Shown here: positions 22,078 through 33,420 of the stretch, in pieces
How the letters are laid out: each line of letters starts with the position of its first letter
Numbering within the stretch: position 1 is the stretch's first letter
NCBI GenBank assembly: GCA_004352715.1
Contig: SCFE01000072.1
Span: 1,503,795-1,567,794 of the forward strand
Direction of reading: 5' to 3'
DNA: 64,000 nt
From: Hofstenia miamia
Taxonomy: Eukaryota > Xenacoelomorpha > Acoela
Program-made: the position numbers and the translations under genes
The notes under the pieces: model-generated
What the model was told of the DNA's origin: nothing
Database searches by the model: none
Seen by the model: only the letters and a program-made list of their open reading frames with translations

Positions 22078-23377
22078 TGTAGAATCATGCCAATCCGCCA
22101 TTAGTATATAATTTAGAGAAAACCTATTACTTTTCTTAGTTAACACATTAAGCAGAGTTGACATTCTCCTAATTCTCTCCTTCACAATAAGTGTTTGGGT
22201 GACTAACTTAACTTAATATGCATTAGCATTTCTAACTGTGTAACTCACTCCAACTTATTTAGATAAAGCAGAGAAAATGGAAGACAGCATCAACACTCAA
22301 AGGTTGCCATGTGTTTCCAGAGACACTCTGATCAGCTGCGTCTACAAATGGAGCTGTCTTTTCAAAGTAGAAACTATCAAAGGAATTGGTGTGTGAATAG
22401 TAAACTCAGTGTAATGGGATTTGCAACTACTTAAGAATTTAGCGCATTGATTGTTTTTGTTATTATGAAATTGTATAAGGAACAGATTAATGCAACCAGG
22501 ATGCTTGAGTAGCTTATTATTGAGCCTTACATGTAATACCCCTACATATATAGAAATATATAACAGCCCTCAATACATGTAAACAATCAATGCTGTCTGC
22601 AGAAAAATATAGACATGAGTCAGCCCAAGGTCTACCATAAGAAACAATGAGCAACTTGTTGTGACTATTAAATAATCTATATGTAATAGAATATAAAGAT
22701 ATGATTTAAATAACCATCTAAATGTAAGTAATATTAAATCACTGATCATAAGATAACATAATAACTGACTGAAGTTCATCAATAGGGAAGTGAACATGTA
22801 AAACATAATAGTTGCAATCATAAAAACAGGCAAGCAATGACAAGTAGGAAAGCTATAATGGTAAAAAACTCCTACACCTATCTGTAACCTAAGAGCACAA
22901 AAGGTAACTACAGCTGTCGCCCTCCCTGCTGTGGAATAGCTATTAGGAGGCTGCTCCAGCATACCTTTAACTGGATGTGGGAACCACCATACAATTACCC
23001 CAGCACTTAACTGTTTAGCTTTCCATTATAATATGAAATAACCTGACAAGAGAAGAGTAAATCCAAAGTAAATTCGTTCATCAATAATACATCATTTCAA
23101 GCATATTTACAGCACTTGGTAATAAACAACTAAATACTCAACTAGTACCTGTTAATCACTTCTTGTTTACAGTTTTCCCTTGTTTAGTATTTCTGCTACG
23201 ATTACGCAATTTCAGCATTAATTTGACTACACTGTTTGACCATCTAACGTTTTGCCAAATACTATCGAGTATAATTTAAATCTAACTGCACAAAACGTTT
23301 CACAATATGAAATAATCAATCCTATCATGTGTTTACATTTTAATTATTATAATCATTATAAATATTTTTAGTCTTTT
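22078..23377 (-). repeat. LTR2: shared LTR (5' of E1, 3' of E2), outer end deleted
   Basis: It matches LTR3 from TGTAGAATC (22078) to AATATTTTTAGTCTTT (about 23376). It then continues without a break into E2 ORF3 (TTATATCTGAGAAA). The last 55 or so bases of the LTR, the E2 polypurine tract and the 3' tail of E2 ORF3 are missing. The junction falls in a TCTTTTT run present on both parental sides, so a microhomology-type deletion is likely. Confidence 0.85.
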
Positions 23378-24614
23378 TATATCTGAGAAAAGAAGGGTTC
23401 TTCAGAGACTTCAATATTGTGCACATGCTTTGCAGTTCATTAAGCTTCTCATTGAATATTTCAAAGTGTTTCCAATATAGTTTCGTTCCTTTTATTGCTA
23501 TCATTAAGGTCATGATTGCGTCGATCCTACTCGTATGTGCTAGATCAGGACGGATTGTTGTGTTTGGATAAAAGAAATAGTATGTTGATCTTAATGATTT
23601 CGATATCGATGCTTCGTCGTAGAAAGCACTTATATTTTCTATCACTTCTTCTTCACTAATGTTTTCTGGTCATTTTTCCCTAATCTCACCATAGTAATAA
23701 TCTCTACTCGTCGCATTACATTGTAATACCAATATTGTGAGCTCCATAATTCTCCCCATACAATATCATTGATTCCTGAGAACAGTATTACTGTTTGTGT
23801 AGATCACTTTTCAATTTCATTGCGGACTTTCTCAATTTGCTTATATATCAGTTCTCCTTCATTGTAAAGATCATATGGTGTTACTTGTCCTTCTATGAAG
23901 ATTCTCTCTTTGTTATCATTTTTCAGCAGGATCTCTTTAGATTTTCTATATTGTTCATTGTTAACAATTCTTTCTGCTGCTTGTCGATTGTTAACATACA
24001 TATTCTCTTCATGCCACATCACTCTGGCTGCCTTCTTGTCCTTTAATCTCCATGTTGGTAATAGCATTGGTATGAAGATTGTTGGTGGTGGTGTACACTT
24101 CAAGATCATTGTCATCGTTTCTTCTTCTATAGCTTCGTATGTTCCTTGCATATCTGCAGTCGTCACCATCCCAAATGTAGCCGGGTAATTGTTCTTGGAT
24201 TTCTTAATGTTCTCCGAAAAAATGTCAGTTAATCCATTTTTCATCAAACTTTTCGCCGTTTCAGGTTTTATTACCATTTTTGATGTGATACATTCAATGT
24301 CCACCGCTATTTGGTTTTGGGGCTGCAACATTTCATCAATCTCCTGTCTTGTAAATGCCTCCATGCACAATAATTTAATTAACGATTTCGTCTCCCTCTC
24401 ATAGACTTCACCAAATATTCTCTGCACTATGTTGTTTGTACGTTCTCTTCTGACCGTAATTTCTACCAGTAGTCTCTCATCATCAGTATCCACCCACGAC
24501 AGCTCGCTTGGTTCTTGTTTGCCCCATTTTTCTAAGTTAACCTTATTGATTACTCTTTGAGTATTGGGAGTTAGAGCGATATTTGTGGATTGCAATAACC
24601 TTTCTTCAATCTCC

Positions 24615-25014
24615 ATTTCTTCTTTGCTTTTGCTTACCATTTCAATGATTTCAATGGGACAGTTTTTTCCTTCTTTTCGCATTGTCTCTGATCGCTTAAT
24701 GATTTTGGTGTATGCACTTTGGGGATAATCTTTTAAATATTTTCTTTTTTCTTTTGTAATCACCTCATGTACTTTCTTTTCTTTTACCAACTTTATTGTT
24801 TGTAGAGTATCTGCATTTCTTCTTTGCTTTTGCTTACCATTTCAATGATTTCAATGGGACAGTTTTTTCCTTATTTTTGCATTGTCTCTGATCGCTTAAT
24901 GATTTTGGTGTATGCACCTTGGGGATAATCTTTTAAATATTTTCTTGTTTCTTTTGTAATCACCTCATTTACTTTCTTTTCTTTTACCAACTTTATTGTT
25001 TGTAGAGTATCTGC
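24615..25014. repeat. 200-bp direct duplication in E2 ORF3
   Basis: The block from TTTCTTCTTTGCTTTTGC to GTAGAGTATCTGCA is present twice with a 200-bp period (for example at 24618 and 24818). The copies differ at several positions (CTTCTTTTCGC against CTTATTTTTGC; GTACTTTC against TTTACTTTC). The divergence suggests gene conversion from another copy or an assembly chimera, more than fresh slippage. E1 has a single copy. Confidence 0.75.
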
Positions 25015-26125
25015 ATGTTCTCTTCTCATTAGGTTCCGTGTAGTAAGCCATGGTTGACATTTGAGTGCCCGTAAATTTGTGTTGGAAGCAACCATTGTTT
25101 GATATTTGTGGGAATAGGTGCAATAGCTATCTCATATTTCTTTTGTCTGGCTATTTGTCTTCACTCTTTCCTCATCATGGGCAGTACTAATTTCTCATTA
25201 CTTGGTAATGCAATCGCTAGTATCCACATCGCAGTTCTTGCTCTGATTTCCAGTGCGTTAATTTCTTCAAACATTTGAGTTTTAAAATTTCGTTTGGCCT
25301 CCATTTTGTACGCACGTCTAACTTCATACAACATAGCTTCTACACTTTTGTGGTATTTCTTTGTTGGTGATCTTATGTCGATCATCAGCCATTCTTCATG
25401 GGTTGGTTTGTCCACTTTGATCTCTGACCATACCCTCACTATTTTCTCTAAATGTTTGGGCGTTTGATTTAGGCTACACTTTAGAAATACGTTTCCAGTT
25501 TCTTCTAAATTTTCGGTTATTCCCAACAACTCCATCATCCTTGCCTGGTAGTACATATCAATCGCGATCTTTGGTTCTACCATGATTCTTTCCACCAGAG
25601 CCATTTCATTGATCTGTAGGTCCATCCTTATGAGCTCAGATATTTTAAATGTTCCACTGTTCAACGTAAATAGGTTATCCAATTTTATTTCCATTTCTTT
25701 TATGAACTTTGGAAGCTCCTCTTCTTTTTGCGTGACAATGATTATTACTCTCATCTTATATTTCTTGGCTACATTTAGCGTCTCTTCTATGTTGGACTGG
25801 AGTTTCTTTGATGTTATTTTGTTATCTTTCACAAAGTATACTACCTTTAAATGCTTTTTATCCAGGTTCACCTGTTCACATTCTGCTATAATTCTTTCTC
25901 TGTTTTTTGTTAATTTCTGCACGTCTTTTAATGTGAATTGTTCGTCAAACATAATGTGTACTGTACTCTTAAAATATGGTCTGTTGAATTGCTCTTTCAT
26001 TTCTGCTGTGTATGCTATTATCATATTGCATGTGGGATGATTCTTTTTGTCGATCACTATTGGTATTGCATAACTTTCATTCTCTTTTGTGGATGTACTG
26101 CCTTTTATTAATCTCTTCGTCTCTG

Positions 26126-26126
26126 N
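26126..26126. other. Single-N scaffold join inside a duplicated block
   Basis: The base is N. The sequence left of it ends at CTTCGTCTCTG. The sequence right of it restarts at CATACAACATAGC, which already occurred at 25325, giving an offset of 802 bp. The copies differ at only a few sites. This looks like two overlapping or allelic contigs joined without merging, not a biological duplication. Confidence 0.8.
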
Positions 26127-26961
26127 CATACAACATAGCTTCTACACTTTTGTGGTATTTCTTTGTTGGTGATCTTATGTCGATCATCAGCCATTCTTCA
26201 TGGGTTGGTTTGTCCACTTTGATCTCTGACCATACCCTCACTATTTTCTCTAAATGTTGGGGCGTTTGATTTAGGCTACACTTTAGAAATAGGTTTCCAG
26301 TTTCTTCTAAATTTTCGGTTATTCCCAATAACTCCATCATCCTTGCCTGGTAGTACATATCAATCGCGATCTTTGGTTCTACCATAATTCTTTCCACCAG
26401 AGCCATTTCATTGATCTGTAGGTCCATCCTTATGAGCTCAGATATTTTAAATGTTCCACTGTTCAACGTAAATAGGTTATCCAATTTTATTTCCATTTCT
26501 TTTATGAACTTTGGAAGCTCCTCTTCTTTTTGCGTGACAATGATTATTACTCTCATCTTATATTTCTTGGCTACTTTTAGCGTCTCTTCTATGTTGGACT
26601 GAAGCTTCTTTGATGTCACTTTGCTATCTTTCACAAAGTATACTACCATTAAATGCTTTTTATCCAAGTTCACCTGTTCGCATTCTGCTATAATTCTTTC
26701 TCTGTTTTTTGTTAATTTCTGCACGTCTTTTAATGTGAATTGTTCGTCAAACATAATGTGTACTGTACTCTTAAAATACGGTCTGTTGAATTGCTCTTTC
26801 ATTTCTGCTGTGTATGCTATTATCATATTGCATGTGGGATGATTCTTTTTGTCGATCACTATCAGTATTGCATAACTTTCATTCTCTTTTGTGGATGTAC
26901 TGCCTTTTATTAATCTCTTCGTCTCTGGTGACAAATTATCATATGAGTTATATCTCATCTT

Positions 26962-27713
26962 TTAATTAGCTATAAAATAGGGGTGAATTCTTTCTTTCCC
27001 TACTTTGGTCATTTGACTTTCTCTCTCTTGCAATCGCGACGATTTTGTTGTGGTAGATGTTTGTCGGTATGAGAATATCCCTGAGCTCGTTGTAGTAGGG
27101 AGTGAACTCATTGACGGTATCTCTGATGTATCCATATCAGAGTCATCACTTATCAGCTGTGATTCCCAACTTTCCATAGTTGGAGTCATCACTTATTGGC
27201 TGCGTTTCCCAACTCTCCATGGTTATTGATGGGGTTTCCTCTCTGCCCTTTAATTGGCATCGAGTACTACTGGATGTCAAAGGGGAGTGCATAATTTGGT
27301 GTTTCCAACCTCACGCCCTTTAATTGGCCATTGGTATCCTGTTGATGGCCCTCATTTACCCGCCTGCCCTTTATTTGACATTTGGTAGAGGGTGATTTTT
27401 CCTTCTTTATCTCCATCCTCATACCCTTTATTCAGTAATCAGATTGAGGAGACCTCCTTCTTATTCTTCTTCTTTTGTTCGTTGGTGTCATATGCTCCGT
27501 CGTCATACCCTTTAATTGGTAAGCTCTTCTTCTTACTCGTCGTCTTGTGTTACTAGGAGGCGAATTCTCCATTGTCATGCCCTTTAATTGGCAATCAGAT
27601 TGCGGAGACCTAGTTTTGCTGGTAGAACTCGTCGATGTTTCTTCTGTCCTCACGTCCTTTAGTTGACAATCAGGTTGAGGGGTTCTCTTCCTTCTCACCC
27701 TCCTTGCTTTCAT
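26962..27713 (-). pseudogene. E2 motif-repeat ORF ([QR]-[LI]-K-G units)
   Basis: It starts MKARRVRRKRTPQPDCQLKD (27713), overlapping the pol end (27670) by 44 nt in another frame. It carries the same series of units as E1, with RRRVRRR and KRRRIRRR clusters between them. Stops and shifts interrupt the middle (TGA after SPQSDY at about 27440; frameshift near 27290), and about 50 bp around 27138-27220 is duplicated. It ends IHPYFIAN then TAA (26962-26964), AAG, and the ORF3 ATG. E1 has TGA at the same codon. E2 units are QLKD, QLKG, QLKG, a stop-affected IKG, QIKG, QLKG and further broken ones. Confidence 0.6.
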
Positions 27714-30700
27714 CGGTGATCATTGTATCGTTCATTTCATATTTCCTAAATTCAGTTACTAAATTAATATCCCATATTTCAGGGTCATATTTCATTTTAT
27801 TTTTTGCTGCCCTCTGGGGCATTATTCTCCTTTCAACTTCTGGTTCCTCTTTTTCGGGTCTATATTCATCTTGGAATTCTTCTTCGTGTACACTGTCCAA
27901 TTCGTCCATCTCAGCATATGTGCCATCATCAACCTGTATAGTTTTAAATTCTGCATTTTTATCAAGCATCACTTGCTCTATATTTACCGTTGCTCATTTT
28001 AGATTTTGAAAGTGTAATATTCTCCCGTCATTAAGTTTATAGTTATTATTGGGTAGTGTTTGTGTGATTGTGAATGGCCCTGACCATTGTGTTTTAAGTT
28101 TTCTCACTTGATTCACGTCCTGTGTTCTCATTAGAGTGTACGCGTAAACCTTATCCCCTACCCTGTGTGGTTTGCCATATATCTTCTTGTTGAAATTTCT
28201 TTCTTGTCTTATCACAGACTTTTTCGTGTTGTGACACATTGCCTCATGAATTCTAGTTATCTGATCTTTAATTTTCCTTATGTAATCATTGTCTGGTTTT
28301 TCGGAGTATGTATGGTATTGCATTGATATCAGCGTTGCCGCCTCTCTGCCATACATGGCCTTATACGGAGTCATCCCCATTGTTGAGTGCACTGAAGTAT
28401 TGTAGAAATATTCTACTATTTCCACTACTTCTCTCCAGTCTCTACCTCCGATTCTTGAAGTTAACACTCATATCAATTTAATCATAGTTTTATTTAATCT
28501 TTCCACCGCGCCATTTGCCTGTGGATGATATGCCGTTGTTTTTTGGTTAATATTTCCATCAGTTTCGTCATTTCTTCAAACAGTTTACTTTCAAACTGTA
28601 CTCCTCTATCTGATATTATTGTTTGCATCGGTCCGAACTTTAAAATCCATTCTTTCATAATCTTGTCCGCTACTATTTTTGCCGTTGTTGAGTCTAGTGG
28701 TATCATACGAGCATATTTCGTGAAATTGTCAACTAAGACCAATATATACTGATACCCCTCATCATCCTGAGATAATTTCTCTAGATCTACATGCACAATT
28801 TCGTTGGGTGCTGTCGCAATTATTTTTTCAAGTGGTGCAGTTTGTACTGGAAAATGACTCTTATTGTTTATGAGACATGTATTACATTTGTTAATGACGT
28901 CTTCGACTGTTTTTCTAATACTTGTCGTTATAAACCGAGCGTTAAAGGTATTTTCTGTCTGTATTATCCCCAAGTGCCCGTTTTCATGCACCTTTCTAAC
29001 TAATTCTCTTTTGTAATATTCAGGAATCACTATTCTCAACGTCTTTCCCTCTATGTACAAAAGTCCATTTCTATTTAATTTCCATTTGTATCTTTGAAAA
29101 TAGCTCTTGGCTTCCTTTCCTAGCATCCAATTGTCATCATGCATTTTTTCTCGTATATCTCTGAGAATCATATCAGTTTTCTGTTTTTCAATTATGTCTT
29201 TTTTGGTTATTTCCTCCTTAATTGTTATTGGCATAATTGTATTTCCCTTCTTATCCGCATTAATATCGGGTAACTCGGCATACTCATTATGCGACATAAA
29301 TTGAAATTGTTTCTTTTCACCATCCACTTTTTCCAAATCTCTCTGGTATTCTGGCAACGCTGTCCAAAAATCTGCATTTTTATGCAACGTTCCTTTCCAA
29401 TGCTCTATGTTGAATCTAAACTCATTCAAGTATTCTATCCATCTTGATATAATTGAGGATTTATCACCCGAAAACTTTTTGAGCCATGCTAGTCCACTAT
29501 TATCTGTTCTTACTCTAAATGTTTGACCTGTTAAAAAGTAACGAAATTTCTTTATACTTTCAACTAACGCCAACATTTCCAATTTCGTTGAGCCATAGTT
29601 TTCTTCACTTTGTTTCAATTTACGACTAAAAAACTGTATAGGCACCTCTTTGCCATCCTTTATTTGACCTAGACATGCTCCTATTGCGACATTACTCGCA
29701 TCACAATCAAGGATAAATTCTTTGTCATAATCAGGTGTATTCAATGATGGCATCTTACTTAACTCATCTTTTATGTTGTCTAGTTGTTCTTGTTCTCTCC
29801 ATGTCCACTCAAAGGTTTTATTCTTTTTAAGTAATTCTGTCATTTTACCGGTTTTATGAGCCACATTGGATATGAATGAACCATAGTAATTAATGAAACC
29901 CATAATTCACTGTAAATCCTTTTTTGTTTTCAGACTGCTAATATTTTGTATCATTTCTTTCGCATTATTTTTCATTCTTATTTCGCCTTTTTGAATTTGT
30001 CTCCCCAGGAATACTACTTGTTCTTTTAGAATTTCACATTTCTTTCCATTAACACGTAACCCTGAATTATACAAGATTTTCAACATTCTGTCCAGTTTAT
30101 TGAGGTGTTCTTCAATTGTATCACTTGCTATTAATATGTCGTCTATATATGCACTTATTCCTTTTTCGATTTTCTTATTATTCTGTTTCAGAACTTTCAT
30201 TACATATCTTTGAAACATAGCTGGGGCGTTACATAATCCAAAAGCCATATACATCCATTCGAATAGCCCGTATGGCGTTATAAATGCTGTCTTCTCAATG
30301 TCCTTAGGCTCCATTGGCACCTGCCAGTACGCTTTACACAAATCTATACAGGTGTAATATTTATTCTTACTAGCTTCATATATGATGTCCTCTATCCTCG
30401 GGAGTGGATAGGCATCTTTCTTAGTAATATCATTGAGTTTCTGGAAATCTATACAGAGTCTATATTTATCCCCTTGCTTTACAAAGACAGTTGGCGCAGC
30501 ATATGGACTCTCACTTGGCCTTATTATTTTGTTGTCTATCAATTCATTCAAGATGGTGTTATAGTGTTCTTTCAGATGTTCAGGGACTCTCCTGCATGGC
30601 AGTCTTATCAGCTCCTCTGTCATTGTTATTATTTTGTGCGTCTCTCCCACTGCCTTGCCCACACTTATCTCACCTTAGTTAAATATTTTTGCGTGTTTTT

Positions 30701-31552
30701 CAGTATCTCTATCAGTTTTCTTCTTTCCTCTTTGCTCAAGTGCTGATATTCTTCCTCTTTTATTTCCGGTATTTGATATTCCATTTCTTCTTCTTCTATT
30801 ATATTGATTGCTTTGTTTACCATCATTTTTTCAGTCTTCACTTTCTTCCCTTTTAGTTTTAAGGTATCCTTTTTTATATTAACCACGTGATTTGTTGCAT
30901 TTAACATTGGTATGGTTCCTATCCCTTCCTTTAATACACACAAGCTTGATGGAATTGATAACTTTTTCGTATTGATCCCTTTTTGATCATAGATCATGAC
31001 TTCAGCCATTATGTGTTTCTCTGTTTCTATTTGACACATTTTCCAATTATTCGGTAGAATTTTTATGTCCTCCTTTAATTGAAATTGTATTATTTCTGTG
31101 TCTTGCTCCTCCTCGCAGGTTGTCACCACTTCTTCCTGCACTGATATGGTCTTGTTGGTATAATTGATAATGCATTTGTTATCCATTAAAAAATCATTCC
31201 CCAATATGACTTCATAGGGTAGTGAATTTTTCTCTGTATCAATGACAGTAAACATTTGCGAAAATGTAGTATTAGCAATTCTCATCAGTACCTCCATTAA
31301 TTTACCTTTAATATCAATGTAATCTCCTGATGCATTTAGTAATCTGCTTTTTTCACTTTTCAATTTTCTGTTGTCAAATCCTATTTTCGCCGCACATTTG
31401 TCAGTAATGATTGATATTACTGCTCCTGTATCTATGGTTGCCTTGACCATCACTCCATTTATTACAACTGTAATTGTATTTGTCTTGATTAGGTCTGTTA
31501 CAATTAGAACGGGTGCATGGTTTACCAGAGACGGCGCTCCCTCTAGTTTAAA
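27670..31552 (-). pseudogene. pol: E2 pol: protease, RT, RNase H, integrase; near-complete with few breaks
   Basis: In the -1 frame relative to gag: protease with TIDTGA (31421-31438) and YEVILGNDFL; RT with DFQKLND, CIDLCKAYWQVP, FGLCNAPAMFQRY and YIDD (AYIDDILIA, about 30140); RNase H with FILDCDASN, STKLEML and RTDNSGLAWL; integrase with HENGHLGII plus CNTC (HHCC), VHVDLEKL, SDRGVQFE; the C-terminal WSGPFTITQTLPNNNYKL; then an acidic tail ending at 27670. Breaks: homopolymer frameshift and stop near 30665-30690 between protease and RT; TGA at 29907-29909 (E1 has CGA); a one-base loss near 28545 just after the catalytic Asp region, so the Glu motif falls in another frame; and TGA near 27991-27993. 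It is the best-preserved pol here. Clade within Ty3/gypsy is not resolved. Confidence 0.93.
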
Positions 31553-33236
31553 GTCTCACTTTCTGTCTCTTCTGTTTGTTCAGATTCATCTTCATTGTCT
31601 AATAGATCTTCCTCGTCAAAGTATGCCTCTTCTTCTTCGATAAAGTTAATCTGCCTTTTGCAATATTTTTTCGTATGGCCTTTTTTTCCACATGTCTGAC
31701 ATTTTAAGTCTTTCCTATTTATCCGTTTTACTGTTCCATCTTTTAATTTTATCTTTATGATTTTGTCTTTTGGTTTTCCATTTTCATCTTTTCTTATTTT
31801 GTTAATTCCACTCACCATTGCCGGTATTACTTTCATTATCAACGACTTTTCATTGATTCAGGCATTATTTTCCATAGTGACCTGTATCCCCAAACCTTTC
31901 CTTATCATTCTTTCTAATGAATCATCAGCATCGCATTTAATTTCGAACTGTTGTCGAATCGGTTCTGGTAATCCTTTACATATATGAGAAAACAGGTCAT
32001 ATTTGGAATATGTGCTCTCTCTGGAACTCAATTTCAATAGTCTCTCCACTTGCGACATATAATTACGCAAATCTTCTCTTTTATTCATTTTCAAGCTATT
32101 TAATAACATCTGATACTGACTTTTGAAACTTTCGTCATCGTAGTACTGCTGATACTCTCTGATTAATTTTTTGTAATCTGTTTTAGTTTCCAGATCCAAT
32201 ACCAAATAATGCTGGTATGCTGCTCCTCCCAAATATAGAGGAAATCTTGCCGCTGCTTGCTTCTGTATCACTTTCCTTTCTTTCATACTCATTTCAAACA
32301 TTTGAATCCATTCTTTAAATGTAGGCGAGTAACTATCAACTCTCCCTGTAAATTTCGGCAGTATTGCTTTGCATGCTGGCGTATCATTGTCTTCCTCCTC
32401 CGACAATATCGTCTCTTCATATATTGGTTTTATTTCGGTTGTGTTTTTGCATTTTTCCTTAACCTGCTTTGTTATATTCACAACTAATTTTTCTACAAAT
32501 TCGTCTTCTGTTTGACAGTCTTTGTACATTTCAGCTTGCACCTCCTTCATTGGTATGCTTCCAATTGATTTTTCCGGTTCCTGTATTACTGTATTTTTTA
32601 TTACTTTAACACTCCCTTTTTCTTCTTCCATTGTCTCTTCATTTGTCAATGATGTTAGTCGGATCTTATCTTTCAAATCATCTATTTCAAGTTGTTTCAA
32701 GATGTTATCTTCTCTTAAGTTAACATTTTCCTCATGCATTTGAGTCATCATTCATTGCAAGTTCTCACTTTGCATTTTTATCTCTTTATTCGCTTCTACC
32801 AATTTTTCAATCTGTTTTTGAAAAACATTTCTTTGTTCTGTTAACCTTAGACTAGTGTCTTGTGTGATTTCTTCAATGCGTTTATCTTTTCAGCATTTGC
32901 CAACTCTATTTCGAACATTCTTTGAGTTAAGTTTTCTATTTGTAACATTAACTCTTGTCTTTTGTTATTGTTGTTCTCTATTATCTTCGTCAATTCAGTT
33001 ATCGAAAATTCTGCACTTTCTTTCTCTGGTTGCAAAATTATTTCCGTTGGGGAATTCTGACTTTCGGGGGATGTATTGACATTTGCTGGGGTTATTTGAT
33101 TTTGGGGTGTTCTCTGTGTTTTGGGTTTAGTCCTCTGCTTCTTCCATGAATTTACCATTTCCATTATTACTGGAGGCAATTGTCTAATGATCTCCTTTAC
33201 CAGTTTTGTTGTACTTAAGGTTACTGTTGCTTGTCA
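31543..33236 (-). pseudogene. gag: E2 gag with CCHC zinc knuckle
   Basis: The gag frame is open from just after a TGA at about 33237. The first Met in a long ORF is MPPVIMEMVNSWKKQ (33179). In order: a Gln/Pro-rich head; coiled coil (NNNKRQELMLQIENL, about 32960); a second coil with NLREDNILKQLEIDDLKDKI (about 32690); an acidic linker; a capsid-like helical block (EWIQMFEMSMKERK, about 32300; GLPEPIRQQFEIKC, about 31950); a basic stretch; the knuckle CQTCGKKGHTKKYC (31660-31701); and an acidic tail to TAG at 31543-31545. Breaks: a frameshift near 32890 and TGA at 31858-31860, where E1 has CGA. Gag would form the particle and bind the element RNA. The true start codon is unclear because stops lie between the PBS and MPPV. 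Confidence 0.88.
31546..31552 (-). promoter_or_regulatory. -1 ribosomal frameshift heptamer TTTAAAC at the gag-pol junction
   Basis: On the minus strand the gag frame ends ACT TTA AAC TAG. T-TTA-AAC is a canonical X-XXY-YYZ slippery heptamer in the correct gag phase and sits directly before the gag stop (31543-31545). The protease frame is -1 relative to gag and is open through this point (FKLEGAPSLVNH... then DTGA). A short hairpin can be drawn just downstream (AGAGG with the later CTCT), but a pseudoknot was not established. E1 lost this site in its deletion. Confidence 0.75.
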
Positions 33237-33402
33237 TCTCTTCACTTGTATTACTTACTTTCCAATGAACGAGAAGAAACAACTATCTTAACTTGCTCAT
33301 CAGTAATACTTCTTGTTCATAACATTTTGTACTCTTTAATTAACTATTTACACCAATTGTATTTCCACTGTACAGTTCTCTCCTTCATGCATGCTCTTCA
33401 AG

Positions 33403-33420
33403 CGCCTGTCACAGTCGCCA
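33403..33420 (-). promoter_or_regulatory. Primer-binding site of E2
   Basis: TGGCGACTGTGACAGGCG on the minus strand immediately follows LTR3 (..GATTCTACA). It begins with TGG, as expected for pairing with a tRNA CCA end. The likely primer is tRNA-Arg, by resemblance to 412/mdg1 elements. Confidence 0.8.

Larger units (their letters stand above)
23378..26958 (-). pseudogene. E2 ORF3: env-position protein, unknown function; deleted, duplicated and gapped
   Basis: Same protein as E1 ORF3, in pieces: N-terminal MRYNSYDNLSPETKRLIKG (26958), the long middle and C-terminal block 23804-24790 (CMEAFTRQEIDEMLQ, NNYPATFGM, LLPTWRLKDKKA, VTPYDLYN), then 23340-23645. Oddities: an approximately 800-bp block occurs twice (25325-26125 and 26127-26925) around a single N at 26126; a 200-bp tandem duplication at 24615-25014; about 200 bp missing near 25095, relative to E1, that removes IELANKTGIC and YMWGATS; a stop/frameshift near 23640-23660 and TGA near 23804; and the 3' end lost at the LTR2 junction. 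The intact stretch of 328 codons at 23804-24790 is the best-preserved C-terminal half in the window. Confidence 0.8.
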
